A DNA stretch of 64,000 bases from NCBI RefSeq assembly GCF_019969725.1, contig NZ_JAHXYW010000001.1, positions 248,001 through 312,000 of the forward strand, in the 5' to 3' direction. Shown in pieces: positions 52,049-60,323 of the stretch. Every line of letters begins with the position of its first letter. Position 1 is the first letter of the stretch. The DNA comes from Neobacillus bataviensis (GTDB lineage: Bacteria; Bacillota; Bacilli; Bacillales_B; DSM-18226). The position numbers and the translations under genes are program-made. Under the pieces are notes generated by a model. That model did not search any database. It saw only the letters and a program-made list of their open reading frames with translations, and was not told the DNA's origin.

Positions 52049-53254
52049 TTATTTCTTCATACTGGACCAAAACGGCTTTGTCCGAATTCCTTCTCGGCGA
52101 ATGAATGAGTTAATCTTAACGTTTACTTCCATTTGGGCAAAATGCTCATTCCAATTTCCTTTTATTTCTCTCCAAAGCTTTGGGTTGGCACGATGAACCC
52201 TTTCTCCAATCCCAAAAATATCCGCTTTATCTTTTTGTGCTATTTTAACCGTTTTTACAATTTGTTTTTTAATCCTTTCTTCAACAACCTTTTCTATTTT
52301 ATGAATAATGTCAGGGTTGGTTATATCAACGTCAACATTTGCTTCACTTATCCAGCTTTCATTTTCAATATTAATATGGCCAATCGGTTTTCCATTTTTG
52401 AACGTAACGGACACTTTTGTTTTGGATCGAAGCGGCGCAACCGAAATAGCATCCTTCTTTCCGTCCCAGTCTACATTAATATCAGTGCTTTCAACCTTGT
52501 TTAAAATCCATACAATCCCGCGGGCAACATGACCATCCACCCATCCCTTAAATTTTCCATCTTTAAAAATCGCGATGCCTTTCGATTCAATAGAAGCATT
52601 GGATTTTGACATCTGAAGGTTTTCCATTTTTTTCACTTCATCCTTCGGACCAATCACGCTATAACCAGAAAGAATTGGTTCTTTCCCCTCACTTACCAAT
52701 CCGCTTAAAAAATCATCAACACTTACACTCATATTTTCACCCAGCATTTTTTCTGTTGTTTTGATCTCTTTTGTAATTTTATTCACTGGGATTTTGTCCA
52801 GATTAGTCAGTGCGGTGACGATATTTTCTGCAGTTGTCCCTCTAGCCACTATTAGTTCCGTTGTTGTCCTAAATTCCGGATCACGGTCCAATGCATCGAT
52901 TAAATTCAGAAGATCTTTCTTTGCCACAGCTTCACTTACTACCACTATGTTCGTGTGTGCATAATATAAGCGCCGTGAAACTTTTGTGGTGGCCTTCCTT
53001 GCCGCCTCCGTTAGTGTGTTCCCGGAGCTTTTGTAGACAGCAATTGGAAGCCCTTGACCTCCTCCATTTTGACCCGCGGACACATTAGCCGGAATAACAA
53101 TCTGGAATGAAACGTCAAACTTTTTATCTTTTCCTTTATCAATGCCCATCGCCATGACAAAGGCCAAATCTGTCAGCTCTTTTTGATTCCAGCAGGCAGT
53201 AAGGGCGGGCAAAATCAAAACAATAAGTGAAATAATCAAAAAATATTTACGCAT
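52049..53254 (-). CDS. gerKC: Spore germination lipoprotein, Ger(x)C family (GerKC-like)
   Basis: A 401-residue lipoprotein with a signal ending LPALTAC, Cys21 being the lipid anchor, then the WNQKELTDLAFVMAMGID start typical of Ger(x)C proteins (core motif WNQKEL). It sits on the outer face of the spore inner membrane as part of the germinant receptor. Its ATG overlaps the stop of gerKA by one base (TAATG). Confidence 0.92.
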   Translation of the reverse strand: MRKYFLIISLIVLILPALTACWNQKELTDLAFVMAMGIDKGKDKKFDVSFQIVIPANVSAGQNGGGQGLPIAVYKSSGNTLTEAARKATTKVSRRLYYAHTNIVVVSEAVAKKDLLNLIDALDRDPEFRTTTELIVARGTTAENIVTALTNLDKIPVNKITKEIKTTEKMLGENMSVSVDDFLSGLVSEGKEPILSGYSVIGPKDEVKKMENLQMSKSNASIESKGIAIFKDGKFKGWVDGHVARGIVWILNKVESTDINVDWDGKKDAISVAPLRSKTKVSVTFKNGKPIGHINIENESWISEANVDVDITNPDIIHKIEKVVEERIKKQIVKTVKIAQKDKADIFGIGERVHRANPKLWREIKGNWNEHFAQMEVNVKINSFIRREGIRTKPFWSSMKK

Positions 53255-54855
53255 TATGAATCACCTTTGCTTGATTGATCATCCTCTTGTTTAGGCGGGC
53301 TTGGTTTTTGATTTCCCCCGGCCCTTACCATATTTCCTTTACTAATAAACATTGGTCGATTTTTCATTGCCCAAATCGGAAAACGAATGAAGATATCCTG
53401 CTGATTTCGGATGTTAAAAGGGGCTAATGGCATCATATACGGGATGCCAAATGAACGTAAGGAACATAAATGAATGGCCATAAACATCAGACCCAGCATG
53501 ATTCCATAAAAGCCTAATGCGGTTGCCAATCCCATCAAGACGAATCGGAGTAATCTTGCCGCAATCGCCATTGCAAAAATAGGCGTGGAAAAGTTCGCAA
53601 TCGCCGTAATTGAAACAACAATGACCATAACAGGAGAAACAAAACCTGCCTGAACGGCAGCCTGTCCAATAACTAACGCCCCTACAATCGATGTCGCCTG
53701 ACCAACAGCACGCGGAAGCCTCAAACCCGCCTCCCGCAGTATTTCAAAGGTAACCTCCATAATCAACGCTTCCACAAATGCAGGAAAAGGAACACTTTCT
53801 CTTTGTGCAGCAATGGCAATGGCCATGGTGGTTGGAATCATTTCCTGATGAAAGGTCGTCCCTGCAATATAAAGCGCCGGTCCCATTAAGGCAATCAAAA
53901 AAGCCAGGATTCTTAGGAGCCGAATGCCTGTCGAAATATCAAATCGGGAATAATAATCATCCGGGGCCTGGAAAAATTGAATAAAAATCGCTGGCGCGGA
54001 AATGACAAATGGTGTGCCATCCACTAGAACAGCTACTCTCCCTTCAAGTAAATGGGAGGTAATAACATCCGGTCTCTCAGAATGAAAGGTGGTTGGAAAC
54101 GTCGTCCAGGTTTGATCTTCTATTAACTGCTCAAGGTAACCGGAAGCCAAAACAGCGTCCAAATTTACGCGATTTAGTCTCTCCTTCACTTCCCCAACGA
54201 TTTTTTCATTAGCAATTCCTTTTATATACATAATTCCAATATCCGTTTGTGTAACTGTGCCTAACCTCATCGTTTCGAGCCATAAATTTGGGCTCTTAAT
54301 ACGCCGCCTTATTAAAGCCGTATTCGTTCTAAGTGTTTCCGTAAAAGAATCCTTTGGACCACGAATCGATAACTGCGTGGATGGCTCTGTTATGGAACGC
54401 TTTTCCCATCCCTTCGTTTCGACGCTTATGGCTTTACTATAACTATCAAGGAATATTAAGGTATTACCTGATAATAGCGACTCATATAGTTGATTCCAAT
54501 TTACAATTACTTGCAGATTCCCTAATCCATTTGCTTTATCCACCAAACATTGAAAAATATCTGTATCTTTATCCATTTCGTCATCTAATAATGATTCCAA
54601 GAAAAAATCACTGAGCAACTTATTATCAGCCAAACCATCTACACAAACGGTAACACCCCGTAATTGATGGAATTTAAAATCACGATAGATAATATCTGAA
54701 CTATTGCCAAGCTCTTCCTTTATACGCGTTATATTTTCTTTTGATTCTCTTAATATTGGTAAATCTTCTGGTTTTTGCGGGTCTTGCAATTGCCTATAAT
54801 TATCGTTCTGTCTTTTTTTCTGCTTGTTTTTCAAAATGTTAGACAAAATCGACAC
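53254..54855 (-). CDS. gerKA: Spore germination protein, GerA family (GerKA-like)
   Basis: A 533-residue GerA-family subunit: a soluble N-terminal region (about 1-290), four to six membrane segments (about 300-480) and a hydrophilic C-tail rich in Pro, Lys and Asp. Conserved blocks include EGRVAVLVDGTPF and PFPAFVEALIMEVTFE (reported as PAFVEALIME). The start is GTG, 5 nt after GGCGGAG. It is the first gene of the gerKA-KC-KB operon. In this family the subunit forms the ion channel part of the receptor. Confidence 0.92.
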   Translation of the reverse strand: MSILSNILKNKQKKRQNDNYRQLQDPQKPEDLPILRESKENITRIKEELGNSSDIIYRDFKFHQLRGVTVCVDGLADNKLLSDFFLESLLDDEMDKDTDIFQCLVDKANGLGNLQVIVNWNQLYESLLSGNTLIFLDSYSKAISVETKGWEKRSITEPSTQLSIRGPKDSFTETLRTNTALIRRRIKSPNLWLETMRLGTVTQTDIGIMYIKGIANEKIVGEVKERLNRVNLDAVLASGYLEQLIEDQTWTTFPTTFHSERPDVITSHLLEGRVAVLVDGTPFVISAPAIFIQFFQAPDDYYSRFDISTGIRLLRILAFLIALMGPALYIAGTTFHQEMIPTTMAIAIAAQRESVPFPAFVEALIMEVTFEILREAGLRLPRAVGQATSIVGALVIGQAAVQAGFVSPVMVIVVSITAIANFSTPIFAMAIAARLLRFVLMGLATALGFYGIMLGLMFMAIHLCSLRSFGIPYMMPLAPFNIRNQQDIFIRFPIWAMKNRPMFISKGNMVRAGGNQKPSPPKQEDDQSSKGDS

Positions 54856-55025
54856 GTAAACTCCGCCTCACTAAAAATATTTAAAATGTTTATGCCAATA
54901 TTGGGTATATTGCCCAAAGGAATCTATTTTATCCAAATGTTCATTTCTTCTGCTCGATATTAAAACGGATAAATTAAGATCATTGAAGGATATTATGATT
55001 AACATTAATGTGAGGATGAATCGTA

Positions 55026-55265
55026 TTGAAAATAATCTTTGTAACCCTATTATTGGCGCTAACCTTATTGGGCTTGATCATTTCCATTGACTTTTTGATG
55101 GGGAAGGGTATTTCAGATATATTTTGGAATGCAATGAATCCTTTTAAGGTTATGGAGCCAACAGAATTCATCATATTATTTTTATTTATCCTCTTTTTTT
55201 TCCTCACTCCCCTATGGACCTTTATGAAGAAAAAACGACAGAATAATCCCCCAAGTAATACATAA
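55026..55265 (+). CDS. Small two-helix membrane protein, unknown function
   Basis: A 79-residue product from a TTG start 7 nt after GAGGATG. Two hydrophobic segments lie at about residues 2-22 and 47-65, with a basic C-terminus (KKKRQNN). An opposite-strand frame covers the same DNA but lacks a ribosome site. A hairpin terminator follows the stop. Family not recognised. Confidence 0.6.
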   Translation: MKIIFVTLLLALTLLGLIISIDFLMGKGISDIFWNAMNPFKVMEPTEFIILFLFILFFFLTPLWTFMKKKRQNNPPSNT

Positions 55266-55267
55266 AA

Positions 55268-55297
55268 AAAGCTCGCCATAATTAAAGCGAGCTTTCT
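55268..55297. terminator. Bidirectional terminator between two small membrane-protein genes
   Basis: AAAGCTCGC (55268-55276) and GCGAGCTTT (55287-55295) form a 9-bp stem with a 10-nt loop, with an A-run on the left that gives a T-run on the minus strand. Confidence 0.75.
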
Positions 55298-55494
55298 TCT
55301 TTATTGTTTCCATGAATATTTGGTGGAGACTTTCTTTTAAAAAACCTGAGGAATACATTAACTCTATTTTTCCATTTGTTCTTTCTTTCGTAATTTGGCC
55401 CATAAACATAGCGATTCCACAAATAATAGATTATTTCCTCAATGATCAGAAATAGGCAGCAAAATAAAGCAAAGATACCAGCCCAGCACCACAT
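55282..55494 (-). CDS. Small single-pass membrane protein, unknown function
   Basis: A 70-residue protein. One hydrophobic segment (about residues 3-25, Cys- and Trp-rich start MWCWAG) is followed by a strongly basic, aromatic tail (RYVYGPNYERKNKWKNR). GGGGG lies 8 nt before the ATG. It ends in the shared terminator. I do not recognise a family; a membrane-anchored peptide is all the sequence shows. Confidence 0.55.
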   Translation of the reverse strand: MWCWAGIFALFCCLFLIIEEIIYYLWNRYVYGPNYERKNKWKNRVNVFLRFFKRKSPPNIHGNNKEESSL

Positions 55495-55594
55495 TACAAG
55501 GACCCCCTTCTCAAATAGTCCTTACATTCTATTTGAAAAATTCTATCTATTCTTTATTTTACCAAAATAATGGAAAAATGTGGAGAAATAAGGT

Positions 55595-56815
55595 TTACAC
55601 CGTTTTCTCCGCTGTGGATATTTTTGCTCTGATATACGACCTGTTTCCGACGGTGAAGAAAATAATACTTCCCAGTGTGAGGATTGAAATAATCCAAAAC
55701 ATGAATTGCCCGTGGTAATGACTGAGGAGAATTCCTCCAAATATAGGACCCAGGAAATTCCCTATTTTTCGGAATTGGCCCGCCCCAAAATAAGTTCCAC
55801 GTAAATGTTCCGGTGCTAATTTGTCCATCATCATACTGTTTGAAGGAAAAATTAATATTTCACCAATCGTTAGAAGAATCATGGCAATAATGGCAATCAC
55901 CCAGCCATTGATGAAGCTAAAGCCAAGTAATCCTGCGGCGATAAATAATGAACCCGCAGCCATCGCTTGCATTAAGCTAAATTTTTCAGCAAAATGGCTG
56001 ATCGGCATCTGCAAGCATACCACCATCACAGCATTAACGGTAAGCAAAACAGAAAAAATGGCTACACCGTTTTCCAGTGTCCCTTCCAAGAATTGCGGCA
56101 AATTGGAGTCTATTTGGACATAGCCGATGTTAATTAAAATGATCCCAAATAAAAGATATCTTAACGCTTTATCTGTCTTGATAATCTTAAATGCATCCAC
56201 AAATGATACAACCTTTTTCGTTTCTAATTGTTTAGTAATAATGAGTTTTTTCATTAAAATATAAAGAACAATTCCATATGCCAAGTAGGTTGAACCAGTA
56301 ATGGCGAAAGAAAGCTTTGCGGAATGATTAGCCAAATAGGCCCCTAAAAGAGGTCCTACTGAAGCCCCAATGTTCATGGCGGTATACCTTAAGGAGTACA
56401 CCCTCATTCTAATTTTCCTATCAGTCAAATCTGCCATAAGTGCTTGTGATGTTGGCTCAAAAAAGGAAGTACATAGTCCATTAATGGCATTTAATAAAAT
56501 GAACCATCCCTGACTATTTGCTACTGTAAACCCATAATAGACAAATGCTAACGTAAACAAAGCGGTGAGCATAATCGGCCTTCTGCCAAACCGGTCTGAT
56601 AAATGGCCCCCTATGAATCCTCCCACTGTGGCCATTAAAGGGCTCATACCGACCGTCAACCCGATAATAATTGGAGAAAGATCGATATGACGTGATAAAT
56701 AAATCGATAAAAATGGCAGTGTCATGTAGGCAGAGCCTCTAGATAATACAGTGCCAATTAATAATACCCAGACAATTGGGTGGAATTGCCCAATATAGTT
56801 TTTTATTTTATTCAT
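55595..56815 (-). CDS. MFS transporter
   Basis: A 406-residue major facilitator with 12 predicted membrane segments. The loop 2-3 motif reads GGHLSDRFGRRP (G-x-L-x-D-R-x-G-R), the classic MFS signature, and a proton-antiporter-like motif is not clear. It resembles Bacillus multidrug exporters of the DHA1 type. GAGG lies 8 nt before the ATG. It is monocistronic and no regulator gene is adjacent, so the cargo is unknown. Confidence 0.88.
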   Translation of the reverse strand: MNKIKNYIGQFHPIVWVLLIGTVLSRGSAYMTLPFLSIYLSRHIDLSPIIIGLTVGMSPLMATVGGFIGGHLSDRFGRRPIMLTALFTLAFVYYGFTVANSQGWFILLNAINGLCTSFFEPTSQALMADLTDRKIRMRVYSLRYTAMNIGASVGPLLGAYLANHSAKLSFAITGSTYLAYGIVLYILMKKLIITKQLETKKVVSFVDAFKIIKTDKALRYLLFGIILINIGYVQIDSNLPQFLEGTLENGVAIFSVLLTVNAVMVVCLQMPISHFAEKFSLMQAMAAGSLFIAAGLLGFSFINGWVIAIIAMILLTIGEILIFPSNSMMMDKLAPEHLRGTYFGAGQFRKIGNFLGPIFGGILLSHYHGQFMFWIISILTLGSIIFFTVGNRSYIRAKISTAEKTV

Positions 56816-56917
56816 ATGTATGGCCTCGCAAATTATTTTTTACTTAATTAGTAAACTATGTTAGAGGCAAATTGTAAAGAATTTTCCTAATATTATTGTT
56901 AAACATAGCAGTTTACC

Positions 56918-57034
56918 TTCGCTCGAGGAGCTTCGCTTTCCGCGGGCGTGCCGGGGAGCCTCCTCGGCGCTTTAGCGCCTGCGGGGTCCCCCCTGCCCCG
57001 TACTCCCGCTGGAGTCTTCGCTCCTTCCGCTCCA
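56918..57034. repeat. GC-rich palindromic intergenic repeat element
   Basis: A stretch of about 117 bp, far more GC-rich than its neighbours, holds nested inverted repeats: GGCGC-TTTA-GCGCC at 56966-56979, and the outer GCGGG...CCCGC and GGGG...CCCC pairs. Direct sub-motifs CTTCGCT and TCGCTCC recur at its ends. Similar CTTTCCGCGGGCG elements are scattered through Bacillaceae genomes by recollection. It does not encode a protein. Confidence 0.75.
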
Positions 57035-57066
57035 ATCAACAATGGCCTTTAAATTTACCAATTTGA

Positions 57067-57336
57067 TTAGTTCGGATCTTTATAATTCATAGCCCTTTCA
57101 CTATCTCCAAAGCCTTTGGTGGTTGGATCTTGAACGAGACCGAGCATGGATAGTATTACAAATATTGCATTTACTAATGTTAATATTGAATTTTGAATCG
57201 TATTAGATAGTTGGAAATCGGTAATCCCTAGTGAATTTAATCCAGCCAGCACCAGTTGGGCAACAATCATTAGCTGTGATATAAATGCGATTACCCAGTT
57301 TTTGTTGCGAAATCGGACCTTCCAGTTAATCATCAT
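57067..57336 (-). CDS. Holin, phiLC3 family (orphan)
   Basis: An 89-residue protein with two hydrophobic segments (about 14-35 and 49-68). The start INWKVRFRNKNWV and the end DPTTKGFGDSERAMNY are the hallmarks of phiLC3-type phage holins. Holins form membrane lesions for endolysin release. No endolysin, tail or capsid gene is nearby, so it is an orphan, either domesticated or a prophage relic. Two ATG codons follow AAGGGGATGGG. Confidence 0.8.
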   Translation of the reverse strand: MMINWKVRFRNKNWVIAFISQLMIVAQLVLAGLNSLGITDFQLSNTIQNSILTLVNAIFVILSMLGLVQDPTTKGFGDSERAMNYKDPN

Positions 57337-57427
57337 CCCATCCCCTTTCCTATGTTAAATTATCTTTTCTATAACATATGCTTGGTCTGAAATTGGTTGT
57401 CCACGAATATCACGAAATAACTTATTG

Positions 57428-57457
57428 TTGGTCTTTTCTCACAAGAAAACTTATAAT
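57428..57457 (+). promoter_or_regulatory. Candidate promoter for the penicillin-binding protein gene
   Basis: TATAAT (57452-57457) lies 18 nt after TTGGTC (57428-57433) and 37 nt upstream of the ATG. The -10 is perfect; the -35 matches only in TTG. Confidence 0.4.
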
Positions 57458-57494
57458 ATTAAAATCAATCATCCCTAAAAGATAAGGAGTCATT

Positions 57495-59585
57495 ATGGAC
57501 AAGTTACATCCGTTATGGGAAATGATCGTTCGCTTTTGGAAAAAGAGACATTTAACTCAAATTTTTTTATTAATCATTCTTGTTGTGGTTCTTGTAACCA
57601 TTTGTTATTTTGCATGGCTTGCTACAAGAGCGAATGTTCAATCCCTAAAAGAAGGTTTAAGCCAGCCGACCGTTATTTATGATAAAAGTGGCAAAGTGGC
57701 AAGCAATGTCGCAACAAATCGAACGCAAGGCGTTAAAATTGAAGAACTGCCAAAATATGTGCCAAATGCCGTAGTGGCCATTGAAGATGAACGCTTTTAT
57801 GAGCATAGCGGCTTTGATGTACAAGGAATCGCTCGTGCCTTTTTTGGAAACCTTTTTGCAGGAAGGATTACTGGTGGCGGCAGCACGCTAACCCAGCAGC
57901 TGACGAAAAATGCCCTTCTTTCACCGGAACGTACCTATAAGCGAAAAGCTGAGGAATTGTTTTTAGCTGTAAAAATTGAAAAGGTTTATACAAAAGAAGA
58001 AATTCTGCAGATGTACCTCAATCAAGTTTATTTCGGAAGCGGCGCTTGGGGAATCGGCAATGCTTCAAAGAAATATTTCAATAAAAATATCAAGGACATC
58101 AGCGTCAGCGAAGCAGCCATGCTTGCAGGGCTATTACACGCACCTAATTACCTTGACCCGTATAAAAACTATGACCTGTCGATAAAACGGCGAAATGTGG
58201 TATTGGCCAAAATGAAGGAATTAGGGTTTATCAATACGACCCAGTATAATCAGGCCAAAAAGGAAAAAATCCGTCTTCATGACGGCGGGGGAAGCTTTGT
58301 TGACCGTAAATACCCTTATTATGTCGATGCTGTTTTGAATGAAGCGATTTCCAAGTATGGATTAACCCAAGATGAAATCTTAACGAGAGGATACCGAATC
58401 TATACAGAAATGGACCAGAACCTCCAGGCAGGACTTGAAAAAGTGTATAGTAAAAACTCATTATTCCCTAGAGGAAGAGGAAATACATTGGTTCAAAGTG
58501 GTTCGGTATTAATGGACCCTGCCTCAGGTGGTGTCCGTGCCCTTGTCGGCGGCCGAGGTGAACACGTTTTTCGCGGTTTTAACCGAGCGACTCAATTAAA
58601 GGCACAGCCTGGTTCCTCGATCAAACCACTTGCCGTATATACACCTGCGCTTGAAAATGGCTATGACTATTCATCCGAGCTTGTCGATGAGCCGATGACG
58701 TTCGGTAATTACAAACCGGAAAATTTTTCAAAAAACTACCAAGGCAAGGTTCAGATGTATAAGGCTTTGGAAGAATCGTTGAATATTCCTGCCGTTTGGC
58801 TGCTTGATCAAGTGGGCTTAAATAAAGGGCTCGATTCCTTAAACCGGTTTGGCATACCTGTTGAAAAGGAAGATCGAAACCTGGCTATTGCCCTTGGAGG
58901 AATGAGTAAGGGCGTGTCACCCTTACAAATGGCTAATGCTTTTTCAGCTTTCCCAAATGGCGGAAAGCGGCAGGACAGCCATTTGATTACAAAAATTGTC
59001 GGTCCAACTGGGAATATTATCGCGGAGCGAGAAGCGAAAACGACAAAAGTCACCTCTAAATCTGTCGCCAATGAGATGACCTCGATGCTCTTAAATGTGG
59101 TGGAAAGTGGAACAGGAAAGCGAGCCCATATCCCTGGAATGCAAATTGCAGGAAAAACAGGCTCGACTCAACTTCCCTTCGCCAATGTGAATGGAACGAA
59201 GGACCAGTGGATGGTTGGCTACACACCAAACCTTGTCGGCGCGATTTGGTTGGGCTATGACCAGACAGACCGGCAGCACTACCTGCCGAGCGCAAGCTCA
59301 GCCAATGTGGTTCCGATTTTCAGAGAAATCATGCTGGAATCACAGCCCTATCTTCCAAAAGATAACTTTGAGGTCGTTTCTATAAACGCCAAGCTGGCCG
59401 GAAAAGAAAATATCGAAAAAAGCATCCATGATCAGGCCAAAGAAATTGGTCAGGAATTAAATGAAAATGCCCAAAAGATTGGTGCTTCAATCAAAGAACA
59501 TGCCCCGGCATGGAAAAAAGCATTGGATAGTGCACTTTACAATATAGGAGAAGCAGTTAATTCATTAGTGGAGAAACTCAAGTAA
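57495..59585 (+). CDS. Class A penicillin-binding protein (PBP1A family, PbpF/PbpG-like)
   Basis: A 696-residue bifunctional cell-wall synthase: a cytoplasmic start, one membrane anchor (about 22-44), a glycosyltransferase domain with catalytic Glu97 in EDERFYEH and GGSTLTQQL near 128-136, and a transpeptidase domain with Ser374-x-x-Lys377, SLN (428-430) and KTGS (554-557). A charged helical tail of about 60 residues follows. AAGGAG lies before the ATG. PbpF and PbpG of B. subtilis have this size and are sporulation-linked; assignment to one of them is not possible here. Confidence 0.93.
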   Translation: MDKLHPLWEMIVRFWKKRHLTQIFLLIILVVVLVTICYFAWLATRANVQSLKEGLSQPTVIYDKSGKVASNVATNRTQGVKIEELPKYVPNAVVAIEDERFYEHSGFDVQGIARAFFGNLFAGRITGGGSTLTQQLTKNALLSPERTYKRKAEELFLAVKIEKVYTKEEILQMYLNQVYFGSGAWGIGNASKKYFNKNIKDISVSEAAMLAGLLHAPNYLDPYKNYDLSIKRRNVVLAKMKELGFINTTQYNQAKKEKIRLHDGGGSFVDRKYPYYVDAVLNEAISKYGLTQDEILTRGYRIYTEMDQNLQAGLEKVYSKNSLFPRGRGNTLVQSGSVLMDPASGGVRALVGGRGEHVFRGFNRATQLKAQPGSSIKPLAVYTPALENGYDYSSELVDEPMTFGNYKPENFSKNYQGKVQMYKALEESLNIPAVWLLDQVGLNKGLDSLNRFGIPVEKEDRNLAIALGGMSKGVSPLQMANAFSAFPNGGKRQDSHLITKIVGPTGNIIAEREAKTTKVTSKSVANEMTSMLLNVVESGTGKRAHIPGMQIAGKTGSTQLPFANVNGTKDQWMVGYTPNLVGAIWLGYDQTDRQHYLPSASSANVVPIFREIMLESQPYLPKDNFEVVSINAKLAGKENIEKSIHDQAKEIGQELNENAQKIGASIKEHAPAWKKALDSALYNIGEAVNSLVEKLK

Positions 59586-59590
59586 TAAGA

Positions 59591-59622
59591 AAATAGCACG
59601 CTGAAATCAGCGTGCTATTTTT
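59591..59622. terminator. Terminator between the PBP gene and the ECF operon
   Basis: AAATAGCACGCTG (59591-59603) and CAGCGTGCTATTT (59608-59620) form a perfect 13-bp stem with a 4-nt loop and T-rich tails on both sides. Confidence 0.9.
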
Positions 59623-59627
59623 CTTCA

Positions 59628-60323
59628 TTATTCTAACAATCCATATTTTCTTTTAAATCTTGATAAAATTTTAATCCAGATATCACCAAAAATAAGAAAA
59701 AAGATCACATTTGATACAGAATGAAATGTATCGAAAAGGATACTTCCACCAAAGTAAATTAGAAACGCCTTAATCGTAATGTGACTTTCTGCTTGTGTAA
59801 CAGCTAAGAACCCCCATACATTCATAATCAAGCCAAACAAATAACCCCAGATGATTCCAAAAAATATCCGGCCCAATTTTCTATTCATGAACTTTGTTTT
59901 TCGCACAAGCCCTGCCGTTAAACCAACCAAACCCCAAGCAGCCATCTGCCATGGTGTCCACGGACCTTGGCCCAATATCATATTTGATGCCAGAGCTGCG
60001 ACGGCCCCTATTATAAAACCACTTTCCGCACCAAAAACAAATCCTGCCATCATAATGACAAAGGTCGTCGGCTGGACGCTGGGGATACTGGCAAAGGGAA
60101 TTCGACCCACTGCAGCAATAGCCGCTAATACGGCCAAAAGGACAATTTCTCTCGGTTCCACTTTCCTACTTTCAAACCGAACGAAGAAAAACAAAATCGA
60201 AATAAATACCATTCCAAAACTTATCCATAAATAGGAGTTCTCAAACCTCATCGTTAAATATAGCAAGATTCCGGCAAGCAAAAGAAAAACAATAGCCCAG
60301 ACTTTTTTGAAGTTGCGCATCAC
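59628..60323 (-). CDS. ECF transporter S component, possibly for cobalamin
   Basis: A 231-residue membrane protein with about 7 hydrophobic segments. The segment QPTTFVIMMAGFVFGAESG and the later LGQGPWTPWQMAAWGL (short core GQGPWTPWQM) are what I recall from ECF substrate-binding subunits of the CbrT type. Together with EcfA and EcfT it should import a vitamin. The DUF4430 and toroid-like surface proteins upstream suggest cobalamin; that is inference. Its GTG or ATG start overlaps the ATPase stop codon. Confidence 0.78.
   Translation of the reverse strand: MMRNFKKVWAIVFLLLAGILLYLTMRFENSYLWISFGMVFISILFFFVRFESRKVEPREIVLLAVLAAIAAVGRIPFASIPSVQPTTFVIMMAGFVFGAESGFIIGAVAALASNMILGQGPWTPWQMAAWGLVGLTAGLVRKTKFMNRKLGRIFFGIIWGYLFGLIMNVWGFLAVTQAESHITIKAFLIYFGGSILFDTFHSVSNVIFFLIFGDIWIKILSRFKRKYGLLE

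Noticed and set aside
54895..54917. Palindrome CCAATATTGG and hairpin TTGGG/CCCAA before gerKA as a sigma-G or regulator site
   Set aside because: No match to a forespore promoter at correct spacing; it could be chance in AT-rich DNA.
54980..55279. Minus-strand frame of 99 codons
   Set aside because: It lies opposite the two-helix membrane protein gene, which has the better ribosome site and a terminator at its end.
57067..57336. Prophage region
   Set aside because: Only one holin-like gene is present; no integrase, terminase, capsid or lysin gene is nearby.
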